Assembly (NCBI RefSeq): GCF_900115905.1
Contig: NZ_FOYD01000005.1
Coordinates: forward strand, 1-64,000
DNA: 64,000 nucleotides
Reading direction: 5' to 3'
From: Halopseudomonas formosensis
GTDB lineage: Bacteria; Pseudomonadota; Gammaproteobacteria; Pseudomonadales; Pseudomonadaceae
Shown here one piece after another: positions 10,958 through 21,024 of the stretch. The notes below the pieces were generated by a model. It was not told the origin of the DNA. It did not search any database and saw nothing but the letters and a program-made list of their open reading frames with translations. Position numbers and translations under genes: made by a program. Position 1 is the first letter of the stretch. The number at the start of each line of letters is the position of its first letter.

Positions 10958-11245
10958 GTAAACAATATCCTTGAAAATTACCTCAAGGGTAACAGCCCTT
11001 CCCTGGTAGCTTAATGATGGCAAGCTTGCGAACGTTCTTTATATACCAGCTGGATGCTGATTTGACAGACCCACACCCCCAGGGCCACACCCCCAAGGCA
11101 TTGACACCGAGGTCAACAAAACCTTTTTCCCGTGCAATGTCCTTTGCATTTTCCCCGCGAAGGCGGTAACATCCGCTCCCCTTGAAATGCGATTGCTCCG
11201 ATCCTCATCAGAGCTACTAACCACAGTTTTTGAGAAAGGTACGAA
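10958..11245. other. Intergenic region between divergent CRISPR operon and rpsU
   Basis: This 288-bp divergent spacer must carry the promoter of the CRISPR operon (leftward) and the rpsU promoter and leader (rightward). I see TTGACA-like hexamers at 11062-11067 and 11101-11106, and a direct repeat CCACACCCCCA twice around 11070-11095, but no clear matching -10 boxes. A small hairpin (GCGG-N6-CCGC) lies around 11163-11176 in the rpsU leader. No CRISPR repeats are present. Confidence 0.4.
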
Positions 11246-11461
11246 ATGCCTGCCGTCAAAGTAAAAGAGAACGAACCCTTCGACGTCGCCCTGCGTCGTT
11301 TCAAGCGCTCCTGCGAAAAAGCCGGCGTTCTGGCTGAAGTCCGTCGTCGCGAGTTCTACGAAAAGCCCACTGCCGAGCGCAAGCGCAAGGCAGCTGCTGC
11401 CGTCAAGCGTCACGCCAAGAAGCTGCAGCGCGAAAATCGCCGCCGCGAGCGCCTGTACTGA
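11246..11461 (+). CDS. rpsU: 30S ribosomal protein bS21
   Basis: Small basic 71-residue ribosomal protein ([20 protein letters not shown] at the start, Arg/Lys-rich tail ending RRRERLY), needed for efficient initiation. It is the usual first gene of the rpsU-dnaG-rpoD macromolecular synthesis operon, and both partners follow here. The ATG is preceded by GAGAAAGG. The sequence is fully typical for Pseudomonas. Confidence 0.97.
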   Translation: MPAVKVKENEPFDVALRRFKRSCEKAGVLAEVRRREFYEKPTAERKRKAAAAVKRHAKKLQRENRRRERLY

Positions 11462-11482
11462 GTTCAGTCGCAGCGTCCTGCC

Positions 11483-11500
11483 GGGCCTGATCCCAGGCCC
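11483..11500 (+). terminator. Hairpin in the rpsU-dnaG spacer (possible attenuator or processing site)
   Basis: GGGCCT-GATCCC-AGGCCC forms a 6-bp GC stem 22 bases after the rpsU stop, without a following T-run. In this operon a partial terminator or processing site between rpsU and dnaG is known from enterobacteria and accounts for the excess of S21 over primase. This hairpin is the best candidate here. Confidence 0.4.
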
Positions 11501-11656
11501 GCCGAGCCGTTCCCCGCTCACGGACGCACGAGCTCATCTGGATATAGCAAGCAACACGTCCGGCCTTCCGGTTGATCTGGAAGCAGCTGGATTTCCGTGT
11601 TTGTTCGGCATGCTATCATCCCTTCCCTGTTCCTCCACGTTCGCAAGGCAGCATGC

Positions 11657-13567
11657 ATGGCCGGGCTGATCCCGCAGGGTTTCATTGACGATCTTCTTGG
11701 ACGCACCGATGTGGTCGAGGTGGTCGGCTCGCGGATCAAGCTGAAGAAGACCGGCAAGAACTATTCGGCCCTCTGCCCCTTCCACAACGAGAAGTCCCCC
11801 TCTTTCAGCGTCAGCCCGGACAAGCAGTTCTATTACTGTTTCGGCTGCGGCGCCGGCGGCAATGCCATCGGCTTCCTGATGGATTTCGAGCGCCTGGACT
11901 TTCCCCAGGCGGTGGAGGAACTGGCACGCCAGGCCGGCGTGGAGGTTCCACGGGAGGAACGGGGTGACCGACGCGGCCCGCGCCCCACGCGCCAGGACAG
12001 CCCGCTGTATCCGGTACTGGAGAACGCGGCCGCCTACTATCGCCAGCAACTGCGTCAGCATGCCCAGCGCAAGCGGGCGGTGGACTACCTGAAGCAGCGC
12101 GGCCTGTCCGGCCACATCGCCAAGCTCTACGACATCGGCTTCGCCCCACCAGGCTGGAACAACCTGATGGGACATCTGGCCACCAACAGCAGCGAGGAAA
12201 AGCTGCTGGTCGAGGCCGGGCTGGTGGTGGAAAACCCGGACAGCGGCAAGCGCTACGACCGCTTCCGTGATCGCATCACCTTCCCCATCCGCGACAGTCG
12301 CGGCCGGGTGATAGGTTTCGGCGGCCGGGTGCTGGGCGATGACAAGCCCAAGTATCTGAACTCTCCGGAAACCCCGGTGTTCCACAAGGGACGCGAACTC
12401 TACGGGCTGTACGAGGCCCGCCTGCAGAACCGCCAGCTTGAGGATATCCTGGTCGTCGAGGGCTACATGGATGTCATCGCCCTGGCACAGCACGGTGTCA
12501 CCAACGCCGTGGCCACCCTGGGTACCGCCACCAGCGAGGAGCATCTCAAGCGCCTGTTCCGCCTGGTCAACAGTGTGGTGTTCTGCTTCGATGGCGACAG
12601 TGCCGGCCGGCAGGCCGCCTGGCGCGCGCTGCAGTCCTGCCTGCCGGTGCTGGAGGATGGACGTCATGTTCGTTTCATGTTCCTGCCCGAGGGGCACGAC
12701 CCGGACAGCCTGATCCGCCAGGAGGGCCACGACGCCTTCCGTGCGCGCATGCACCATCAGGCCCAGCCGCTGACCGAATACCTGTTCCGGCATCTGGCCG
12801 AGGAAGCACCACCGGACAGTCTGGAGGGCAAGGCCCATCTGGCCACCCTGGCCCTGCCCCTGATCGAGCAGGTGCCCGGCAGCCTGCTGCGACGGCTGCT
12901 GCGCCAGTCCCTGCAGGAACGCACCGGCATGGACCTGGATGACCTGCGTCCGGGACCGACGCCCACCGCCTCCACAGAGGCGCCGCCGCAGAGCATGGTC
13001 GCACCGCCGCCGATGGATGAGGACTACAACTGGGCCGGCCGGGAGGATTTCGAGCCGGCCTTCGACGCCCCGCCCGCCTGGTCCAGACCACAGAACACCC
13101 GGAGGGACTACAATCGTCCGCGTCGGCCGGATGTCAGAACGGTGGAAAGCCCGGTAACCAGCGCCACGCGCACCCTGCTGCACAACCCCCACCTGGCCGG
13201 ACTGGCGCAGCAGGCCAGCCTGCTGGCCAACGAGGGCGAGGATGAGGCGCAGCTGCTGGTCGCCCTGATCGATACGCTGCAGAAGAACCCGCAGCTGAGC
13301 ACCATAGAGCTGCTCGCGCGATGGCATGGAACGGCACTGGGAGAACAGCTGAATCAGCTGGCGGAGAAGGAGTGGCTGCTGAATATTCCCAGCGCCAACC
13401 TTGAACAACAGTTTTTCGACACTATAAATACATTGATGGCGAGACAGATTGATCGCCAGATTCAACAGCTCCTCGACAAGTCGGCCCAGGCCCCACTCAC
13501 CAGCGAGGAAAAACAGCAGCTGCGAGACCTCCTGAGCCGTCGGCATACACCAACTGCCGGGAACTGA
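11657..13567 (+). CDS. dnaG: DNA primase DnaG
   Basis: Synthesises RNA primers at the replication fork. The N-terminal zinc-binding domain has the CPFHNEKSPSFSVSPDKQ block and FGCGAGG. The Toprim core contains VVEGYMDVIALAQHGV and the conserved FDGDSAGR. The C-terminal third is the DnaB-interacting region, joined by a Pro/Ala-rich linker. The start at 11657 (MAGLIPQGFIDDLL) matches the family, while upstream in-frame codons would add 20 unconserved residues. It is followed by an 87-bp gap to rpoD. Confidence 0.97.
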   Translation: MAGLIPQGFIDDLLGRTDVVEVVGSRIKLKKTGKNYSALCPFHNEKSPSFSVSPDKQFYYCFGCGAGGNAIGFLMDFERLDFPQAVEELARQAGVEVPREERGDRRGPRPTRQDSPLYPVLENAAAYYRQQLRQHAQRKRAVDYLKQRGLSGHIAKLYDIGFAPPGWNNLMGHLATNSSEEKLLVEAGLVVENPDSGKRYDRFRDRITFPIRDSRGRVIGFGGRVLGDDKPKYLNSPETPVFHKGRELYGLYEARLQNRQLEDILVVEGYMDVIALAQHGVTNAVATLGTATSEEHLKRLFRLVNSVVFCFDGDSAGRQAAWRALQSCLPVLEDGRHVRFMFLPEGHDPDSLIRQEGHDAFRARMHHQAQPLTEYLFRHLAEEAPPDSLEGKAHLATLALPLIEQVPGSLLRRLLRQSLQERTGMDLDDLRPGPTPTASTEAPPQSMVAPPPMDEDYNWAGREDFEPAFDAPPAWSRPQNTRRDYNRPRRPDVRTVESPVTSATRTLLHNPHLAGLAQQASLLANEGEDEAQLLVALIDTLQKNPQLSTIELLARWHGTALGEQLNQLAEKEWLLNIPSANLEQQFFDTINTLMARQIDRQIQQLLDKSAQAPLTSEEKQQLRDLLSRRHTPTAGN

Positions 13568-13603
13568 CAATCGGCAAACTGGCCAGACACCCCGATTTCA
13601 GGG

Positions 13604-13609
13604 TATAAT
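13604..13609 (+). promoter_or_regulatory. -10 box of a likely internal rpoD promoter
   Basis: A perfect TATAAT lies 46 bases before the rpoD start in the dnaG-rpoD spacer. No good -35 hexamer is visible 17 bases upstream. An internal rpoD promoter is normal for this operon. Confidence 0.45.
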
Positions 13610-13654
13610 CCGCAGCTTATTTTTTGCACACCTAGGCATCCACATAGGGTTGTT

Positions 13655-15520
<1,866 letters not shown>

Positions 15521-15537
15521 GCTGTCTGCTCCTGCCC

Positions 15538-15570
15538 GAACGCCCGGCACCCGCCGGGCGTTCTTGTTTC
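15538..15570 (+). terminator. Rho-independent terminator of rpoD
   Basis: An 11-bp GC-rich stem (15538-15548 pairing with 15553-15563) with a 4-nt loop, followed by a T-rich tail (TTGTTT), 17 bases past the rpoD stop. Confidence 0.9.
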
Positions 15571-15677
15571 CGGATCTTGCCAGATACGCGCATTTTTGTC
15601 CCCAGCGCTTCGATTTTCGCCTATTCTGCCTCTTACACCCCTCGAACGGGTGATAACAATAACAAGTGGACGCAACC

Positions 15678-18056
15678 ATGCCGCAGTATGTGCAGCCCGG
15701 CAATCTCGCCAGGCTCGGAGTCATCACCAGTATTCTTGCCCTGGGTGCCTGTCTCGGTGGAGGCGGGGGTGGTGGGAGCAGCAGCTCCGAGCCGTCGACC
15801 CGTTTCAGCGCCACCATCGAACGCACCACCTACGGTATCCCGCACATCACCGCCGCCGACTATGCCGGGGCTGGCTACGGTCACGGCTATGCCATCGCCG
15901 AGGACAATCTCTGCGTGCTGGCCGACGCCTTCATTACCTACCGTGGCGAGCGCTCGCAGTATTTCGGCCCTGATGCCCCGGCTTCCCTGGCCAGTACCTT
16001 CGGCTCGCCGCCGAACCTGGAGGCCGACTTCTTCTTCCGCTTCATCGTCAACGACGAGGCGGTCACCCGGTTCAGGGATGACCAGCCCCAGGATGTGCGC
16101 GATCTGGTGAGCGGCTTCACTGCCGGCTACAACCGGTATGTCCGGGAAATCCTCGACGACGGCCATGCCGGACGTCATGCCGATTGCCGTAACCAGCCCT
16201 GGCTCGCGGAGATCTCCGAAGACGATCTCATGCGCCGCCTGATCGCCCTCAATCTCTCCGCCAGTTCGGCAAACTGGGTGGAAGAGATTGCCAGCGCCCA
16301 GCCACCGGCCGTCGGCGCTGCCAGCCTCAGAATGCGCAGCCGCAGCGCGCCGGAACTGGATATCGACCCGCAGCGCTTCAAGCTGGGCCGCAAGGAAGGC
16401 ATCGGCAGCAACACCTTCGCCTTCGGCAGCGACACCACCGAAACCGGCCGGAGCCTGCTGCTGGCCAACCCCCACTGGTACCCGATCGGCATCGACCGTT
16501 TCTACCAGGTTCACATGACCATCCCCGGGGAGATGGATATCTCCGGCGCCTCCATCATGGGCTCACCCATGGTGCAGATGGGCTTCAACGATCACATCGC
16601 CTGGGCCCACACCGTTTCCACCGCCTACCGCTTCACCCTGTTCGAACTGCAGATGGTCCCGGGCGACCCGACACGCTACGTACTGGACGGCGAGGAGCGC
16701 GCGCTGGAGGCGACCGAGCTGACCGTCCAGGTCAGGCAGCCCGACGACTCGCTCGTGCCCGTGTCACGCACCCTCTACCGCTCGGTCTACGGCCCCATGA
16801 TCAATCTGTCCGCAATGGGCCTTCCGGCCTGGGGCGAGGAGCGTGCCTTTACCCTGCGTGACGTGAATCTGGAAAACACTCGAGCCTTCCAGAACTTCTT
16901 CGCCTGGAACACCGCCGAATCCCTGGATGAGTTCTACGGCATCATCCAGCAGTACGTCGGCATTCCCTGGGTCAATACCACGGCCATCGGCCGCGATGAC
17001 GATCGGGCGCTGTATTCGGACATCACCGCGGTGCCGAACGTACCTGACAGCATGCTCGCTGACTGTCTGGCGCAGCCGCTCGGTCCGATCGTGATCGAGG
17101 TCGTACCCGGCCTCCCCCTGCTCGACGGCAGCCGCAGCGCGTGCAACTGGCGCTCGGATCCCGACTCGCGGCAACCCGGCGCCTTCGGTCCGGGCAACCT
17201 GCCGAGCCTGCTCACCACCGATTATGTGGTGAACATGAACGACAGCTACTGGCTGAGCAATCCGCAGCAGCCGCTGACCGGCTACGCCGGCATCATAGGT
17301 CAGGAGGAGTATCAGCAGTCACTGCGCAGCCGCATGGGCCACACGCTGGTGCTGGACCGCCTGAACGGCGCTGACGGTATCAACGGTCATCTGGCCAGCA
17401 GCGAGAACATCCGGGAGATATCACTGAACAACCGGGTCTACAGTGCCGAGCTGCTGAAGGACGAGATCCTCGCCCAGGTATGCAGTGACAGCGCGCCGGA
17501 CACCGAGCAGCAGGCCTGCCAGGTACTGGGAGCATGGAACAATACCGGGGAAATAGACGCCGTCGGCGCCCATGTCTGGAGTGCCTTCTGGTCGAAGGTG
17601 AGAACCAGCGACCTCTACGCCACTCCCTTCGATGCCGCGGATCCGGTCAACACGCCCAACGGCCTGAATACCAGTGCGGACAATCTGGAGGTGTTGCGTA
17701 CCGCCTTCAGCGAAGCCGTCGCCGAGCTGGTGGACGCCGGTATTGCTCTGGATGCCCAGCTGGGCGAGGTGCAGTTCTACCTCAAGCCCGGGACGCAGAT
17801 CCCGCAGTTTGGCGGGGAAGGCAGCGAGGGCTATTTCACCGTCCTGCGTAACTCCTACATGCACGTGGTGGACTTCCCCGAAGGCGAGCCGGTCCGCGCC
17901 TGGACCTTCCTGACCCACGGGGTTACCAGCGATCCGGCCAGCCCCCACTATACCGAGTACACAGAGGCCTACCTGGACAAGGATTGGCACCTGTTCCCCT
18001 ACACCCGCGAGCAGATCGTGGCAGCTCGCATTTCCAGCATCGACATCAGCGAGTAA
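15678..18056 (+). CDS. Penicillin/AHL acylase-family Ntn hydrolase with lipoprotein-like signal
   Basis: Ntn-hydrolase precursor of about 792 residues in the penicillin G / acyl-homoserine-lactone / aculeacin acylase superfamily, which hydrolyses amide bonds. The autocatalytic cleavage site Gly-Ser-Asn is in EGIGSNTFAFGS, so the beta chain would start at about Ser244. Later motifs (LLANPHWYP, GFNDHIAWAHTVS, RSVYGPM) are typical. The N-terminus has a hydrophobic segment ending LGAC, a plausible lipobox with Cys25, then a run of Gly and Ser, suggesting a lipid-anchored periplasmic enzyme. A GTG at 15666 is an alternative start. Substrate is unknown, and quorum-signal or antibiotic acylase activity is only possible. 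Confidence 0.8.
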   Translation: MPQYVQPGNLARLGVITSILALGACLGGGGGGGSSSSEPSTRFSATIERTTYGIPHITAADYAGAGYGHGYAIAEDNLCVLADAFITYRGERSQYFGPDAPASLASTFGSPPNLEADFFFRFIVNDEAVTRFRDDQPQDVRDLVSGFTAGYNRYVREILDDGHAGRHADCRNQPWLAEISEDDLMRRLIALNLSASSANWVEEIASAQPPAVGAASLRMRSRSAPELDIDPQRFKLGRKEGIGSNTFAFGSDTTETGRSLLLANPHWYPIGIDRFYQVHMTIPGEMDISGASIMGSPMVQMGFNDHIAWAHTVSTAYRFTLFELQMVPGDPTRYVLDGEERALEATELTVQVRQPDDSLVPVSRTLYRSVYGPMINLSAMGLPAWGEERAFTLRDVNLENTRAFQNFFAWNTAESLDEFYGIIQQYVGIPWVNTTAIGRDDDRALYSDITAVPNVPDSMLADCLAQPLGPIVIEVVPGLPLLDGSRSACNWRSDPDSRQPGAFGPGNLPSLLTTDYVVNMNDSYWLSNPQQPLTGYAGIIGQEEYQQSLRSRMGHTLVLDRLNGADGINGHLASSENIREISLNNRVYSAELLKDEILAQVCSDSAPDTEQQACQVLGAWNNTGEIDAVGAHVWSAFWSKVRTSDLYATPFDAADPVNTPNGLNTSADNLEVLRTAFSEAVAELVDAGIALDAQLGEVQFYLKPGTQIPQFGGEGSEGYFTVLRNSYMHVVDFPEGEPVRAWTFLTHGVTSDPASPHYTEYTEAYLDKDWHLFPYTREQIVAARISSIDISE

Positions 18057-18067
18057 ACCTCAGGCAG

Positions 18068-18100
18068 AGGGCAAGGCACCGGCAGGTGCCTTGCCCTTTC
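18068..18100 (+). terminator. Terminator after the acylase gene
   Basis: A perfect 13-bp inverted repeat (18068-18080 with 18085-18097, loop GGCA) is followed by a short T stretch, 11 bases past the acylase stop. It insulates the acylase from the tRNA gene. Confidence 0.85.
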
Positions 18101-18144
18101 GCCAATAAGCCCACTGCAGCCTAGCCAGAGCCAGACACAGCCCG

Positions 18145-18150
18145 TATAAT
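18145..18150 (+). promoter_or_regulatory. -10 box of the tRNA-Ile promoter
   Basis: TATAAT lies 20 bases upstream of the mature tRNA 5' end. The corresponding -35 region is weak. Confidence 0.5.
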
Positions 18151-18169
18151 TCGCGACTGTTGCACTCGG

Positions 18170-18246
18170 GGGCCTATAGCTCAGTTGGTCAGAGCAGTCG
18201 ACTCATAATCGATTGGTCGCAGGTTCAAGTCCTGCTGGGCCCACCA
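18170..18246 (+). tRNA. tRNA-Ile (CAT anticodon, lysidine type)
   Basis: A 77-nt cloverleaf with acceptor stem GGGCCTA/TGGGCCC, anticodon loop CTCATAA (anticodon CAT at 18204-18206), T-stem GCAGG/CCTGC and encoded CCA. The anticodon arm GACTCATAATCG resembles E. coli ileX-type tRNA-Ile2 rather than tRNA-Met, so the C34 is probably converted to lysidine to read AUA. The 3' half serves as attachment site for the island, and integration leaves the gene intact. Confidence 0.93.
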
Positions 18247-18250
18247 TTCC
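18201..18250 (+). repeat. Left attachment site (50-bp direct repeat, tRNA 3' end)
   Basis: Covers the anticodon loop to the CCA end plus TTCC. It is identical base for base to 28781-28830, and the flanking bases differ on both sides. This is the copy that keeps the functional tRNA. Confidence 0.93.
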
Positions 18251-18405
18251 TTCGCTGGAAACGCGAAAAATATCCCTTTAAAAACAAGTGGATATGAGAA
18301 TCGCAGTTCTACCGCAAGCTCTGCTGGCCTGTTCAAGCGCTCAATCGATTGGTTCGACGGTACAATTTCAGTACAGTCGTCAACAAGCGCACCAAAGGAA
18401 CAGCC

Positions 18406-19512
18406 ATGGCGACCCTAGTAAAAACCCCTTCTGGTACTTGGAAAGCTGTCATCCGCAAAACTGGATGGCCGACTACCGCAAAGACCTTCCGCACCAAACG
18501 CGACGCCGAAGACTGGGCACGCCGCACCGAGGACGAAATGGTGCGAGGCGTATACATTCAGCGCGGCCCCTCAGAGCGCATGACGGTGGAGGCTGCCCTG
18601 CAGCGCTATCTGGCCGAGGTCTCACCTACAAAACGACCGGCCAGTGCTGCGAGCGACGCACGCCATGCCAAACCATTGCTAAAACACCTTGGCAAATATT
18701 CACTAGCAGCCCTGACACCCGAAATCATCGCCAAGTACCGCGACGAGCGCTTGGCCGGGCTGGACCGTAAAGACGCCAAGGGCCGCCCTGCCCCCAAACC
18801 TCGCTCCCCCAATACTGTGCGCCTTGATCTCGCTCTGCTCGGCCACCTGTTCACTATCGCGATCAAGGAATGGGGAGTCGGTCTCGCTTACAACCCCGTT
18901 CAAAGCATTCGGCGGCCTTCGCCGCCGCCAGGCCGGGAGCGCCGCTTGACCCATGAGGAAGAACAGCGCCTGCTGGCCGCCGTTGATGCGCATACCAACC
19001 CCATGCTGGGCTGGATCGTCCGTATCGCCTTGGAAACGGGCATGCGCTCGTCGGAGATCACAACCCTACGCAGAGGCCAGGTAGACCTGAAACGGCGCAT
19101 TGTGCGCCTTCTGGAGACCAAGAACACCACGCCTCGCACGGTACCCCTCAGCAATACAGCGGTGGAGGTCTTCCGGCAGGCGTTGGCCAACCCGGTGCGC
19201 CCCATTAACACTGACCTGGTGTTCTTTGGAGAGCCGGGCCTGGACGGCCAGCGACGACCCTACAACTTCAACAAGGTCTGGTTGAACACCAAAGCAAGCA
19301 TTGGCCTGAAAGAACTCCGCTTTCATGACCTTCGCCATGAGGCTGTCAGTCGGTTTGTCGAAGGCGGGCTGAGTGATCAGCAGGTTGCCGCGATCAGCGG
19401 GCACAAGTCCATGCAAATGCTCAAGCGCTATACCCACCTACGGGCCGAAGATCTGGTAGACCAACTCGATGCCATCGAGCAGCGGCGCTCGCAGAAACCC
19501 AGGAAGGGATGA
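18406..19512 (+). CDS. int: Tyrosine recombinase (island integrase)
   Basis: Site-specific recombinase of 368 residues, expected to integrate and excise the element at the tRNA-Ile 3' end. The N-terminal SAM-like core-binding domain (GPSERMTVEAALQRYLAEV) is followed by the catalytic domain with Arg in ETGMRSSEI (about 213), HDLRH (about 306-310), GHKS and the nucleophile Tyr in RYTHL (about 342). ATG 18406 has AAAGGA seven bases upstream. In-frame upstream starts lack such a site. The gene lies 155 bp from the left repeat and points inward. No separate excisionase was recognised, although the 77-residue HTH gene could serve. Confidence 0.95.
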   Translation: MATLVKTPSGTWKAVIRKTGWPTTAKTFRTKRDAEDWARRTEDEMVRGVYIQRGPSERMTVEAALQRYLAEVSPTKRPASAASDARHAKPLLKHLGKYSLAALTPEIIAKYRDERLAGLDRKDAKGRPAPKPRSPNTVRLDLALLGHLFTIAIKEWGVGLAYNPVQSIRRPSPPPGRERRLTHEEEQRLLAAVDAHTNPMLGWIVRIALETGMRSSEITTLRRGQVDLKRRIVRLLETKNTTPRTVPLSNTAVEVFRQALANPVRPINTDLVFFGEPGLDGQRRPYNFNKVWLNTKASIGLKELRFHDLRHEAVSRFVEGGLSDQQVAAISGHKSMQMLKRYTHLRAEDLVDQLDAIEQRRSQKPRKG

Positions 19513-19556
19513 CCAACCCGAGTCGGTAAAGCCTTCCCTTCCCGAAGGCCACACAC

Positions 19557-19639
19557 CGTCGAGCCCAGCAGGGCGAGTAAGTTACCCGGTACTTGCTGGA
19601 TCGCCGCTTGCGGCGGTGTAGCAAGTACACATCCTGCCC
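19557..19639 (+). repeat. Stem-loop element, copy 1 (inverted partner at 25565-25646)
   Basis: An 83-bp block about 80% identical by eye to the reverse complement of 25565-25646. It folds with an outer stem GTACTTGCT (19589-19597) / AGCAAGTAC (19620-19628) around an inner GC stem. In copy 2 the outer stem reads GTATTTGCT / AGCAAATAC, a compensatory change that keeps pairing. It could be a small antisense RNA (plasmid ptaRNA1-like), a priming hairpin, or a terminator. Confidence 0.7.
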
Positions 19640-19760
19640 GCAACAATGACCGCGCCAAGCTGCACTCCAATCATTTCTTCGCAATGAAAGAGAATAATTT
19701 ACTGTGGTTTAGAATATTTTTGAATATTCTTCTCGCGATTCATAACTTTAAGGTATTGAG

Positions 19761-19807
19761 TGCGCTTATTGTGCAGCTCAATGCGATTGCAGTGCGGCTA
19801 TAGTGCG
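19761..19807 (+). repeat. Five phased TGCG repeats, copy 1
   Basis: TGC(G/A) boxes start at 19761, 19772, 19782, 19793 and 19804, spaced 11, 10, 11 and 11 bp, so all face one side of the helix. The inverted array at 25387-25433 has exactly the same spacing. This is typical of binding arrays for a replication initiator or regulator. Confidence 0.7.
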
Positions 19808-19829
19808 GAAAATCCTTATTTTTCAATAT

Positions 19830-19847
19830 CTTACGATATATCGTAAG
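19830..19847 (+). promoter_or_regulatory. Palindromic operator upstream of the rep operon
   Basis: CTTACGATATATCGTAAG is a perfect 18-bp palindrome 64 bp before the HTH gene. A near-identical copy (one base different in the centre) sits at 25336-25353 before the traK operon. A shared dimeric repressor, perhaps the adjacent HTH protein, is inferred. Confidence 0.65.
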
Positions 19848-19911
19848 TATACAAACCAGCCCGACATTCATAACCTTCGTAAGGCAAGTATCAATTACGG
19901 AGGATTACACA

Positions 19912-20145
19912 ATGACTATCGAGGACTCCCTTCTCGACCGTTTTGGCCCACTACTGAGCCTTCCCCAACTGGCCACTGTTCTTGACCGCTCACCAGACGG
20001 TCTGCGCATAAGCCTGCGTACAAACAACCCCTGGGCAACAGAGATCAACCAGGCAAAGCTGAAAGTCGGTCGGCGTGTTTATTTCCGCACTTCGCAAATT
20101 GCCGAGCTGCTGGACAGTGACCGGCTCTGCGGTGATAGGGGGTGA
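19912..20145 (+). CDS. Small HTH DNA-binding protein (rep operon regulator or excisionase-like)
   Basis: A 77-residue protein with a helix-turn-helix-like arrangement (SLPQLATVLDRSPDGLRISL) followed by GRRVYFRTSQIAELLD, a pattern seen in AlpA/excisionase-like winged HTH proteins. It is first in a three-gene operon, with the repA start three bases after its stop, in the position occupied in RSF1010 by a small repressor of repA-repC (analogous, not evidently homologous). GGAGG precedes the ATG. It is a likely ligand of the TTACGA palindromes. An excisionase role is an alternative. Confidence 0.6.
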   Translation: MTIEDSLLDRFGPLLSLPQLATVLDRSPDGLRISLRTNNPWATEINQAKLKVGRRVYFRTSQIAELLDSDRLCGDRG

Positions 20146-20148
20146 CAC

Positions 20149-21024
20149 ATGGCGATTGATCTGATGTGGGCTTTTGAGAATGAACCGCCACCCTTGGACT
20201 TCATCTGGCCCGGCTTTCTCGCGGGCACCGTGGGCGCGTTGGTAGCACCTGGCGCGACAGGCAAGAGCTATTGGGCTCTGGAAGCGGCAATGTGTATTGC
20301 ATGCAGTGTTGCTGGCGGCGACGTTCTGAAACTCAACCCATCCAAAACGGGACGAGTAATCTATCTCGCAGGCGAAGATCCAGAAGTGGTTTTGCTTCGG
20401 CGGAGCCATGCCATTGGAAAGCATTTGGGTCATTCCGCCAGAGTATCCATAGCTGAGAACCTGGTACTGGAATCGATAATGGGAAAGGGGCTCAACATCA
20501 TGGATCAGCGCCATATGCAGTGGATGCTGGGCTTCTGTAATGGAGCCCGCATAATCGTCATCGACACTCTGAGCCGTGTTCACCATCTTGATGAGAACAG
20601 CAATGGTGATATGGCCCAACTGGTGTCACGTCTGGAACAGATTGCCTATCTCACTGGCGCTTCAGTGCTCTACCTGCACCATGTAAACAAGAACAGTGCC
20701 CGAGAGGGTCAAACCGGACAGCAGCAAGCGGCCCGAGGTGCGTCAGCCCTGATTGACAACGCTCGCTGGTGCGGCTTTGTCGAGCGGATGACGGAGGATA
20801 AAGCCGAGCTTCTGAGTGATCGCACCTTTGATCGTCGCCCAATCGGTAACGACCGGCGTAAATATTTCTTGCGGTTCGGTTCCAGCAAAATCAATTACGG
20901 TGAAGATCTGGATGATCGTTGGTACGAGCGCCAAGCAGAAGGCGTGTTGATACCAGTCGAGCTTGTCTCTGCAAAACAAGAAAACGCCAAAAAGGGGCGG
21001 GCCACGAATGTCTACACCGGCTGA
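20149..21024 (+). CDS. repA: IncQ-type replicative helicase RepA
   Basis: Hexameric 5'-3' DNA helicase of the RSF1010 RepA type (AAA_25/RecA-like), 291 residues versus 279 in RSF1010. Walker A is APGATGKS at residues 33-40, Walker B RIIVIDT at 134-140, followed by LYLHHVNK and RGASALIDNARW. The PPPLDF...AGTVGALV opening and the late FGSSKINYG...DRWYER segment follow RSF1010 RepA closely. It is coupled to repC, which starts inside its last codons. In an integrated element it could support autonomous replication after excision. Confidence 0.88.
   Translation: MAIDLMWAFENEPPPLDFIWPGFLAGTVGALVAPGATGKSYWALEAAMCIACSVAGGDVLKLNPSKTGRVIYLAGEDPEVVLLRRSHAIGKHLGHSARVSIAENLVLESIMGKGLNIMDQRHMQWMLGFCNGARIIVIDTLSRVHHLDENSNGDMAQLVSRLEQIAYLTGASVLYLHHVNKNSAREGQTGQQQAARGASALIDNARWCGFVERMTEDKAELLSDRTFDRRPIGNDRRKYFLRFGSSKINYGEDLDDRWYERQAEGVLIPVELVSAKQENAKKGRATNVYTG

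Larger units (their letters stand above)
19513..19911 (+). promoter_or_regulatory. Left composite control region upstream of the rep operon
   Basis: A 399-bp gene-free stretch containing, in order, an 83-bp stem-loop element (19557-19639), an AT-rich segment (about 19650-19755), five TGCG repeats (19761-19807) and a perfect 18-bp palindrome (19830-19847), then a GGAGG ribosome site at 19899-19903. The same series occurs inverted before the traK operon at 25336-25646, so this is a duplicated regulatory or replication module. Confidence 0.75.

Noticed and set aside
11062-11130. TTGACA hexamers upstream of rpsU as -35 boxes.
   Set aside because: No acceptable -10 box lies 16-18 bp downstream of either, so I did not call a promoter.
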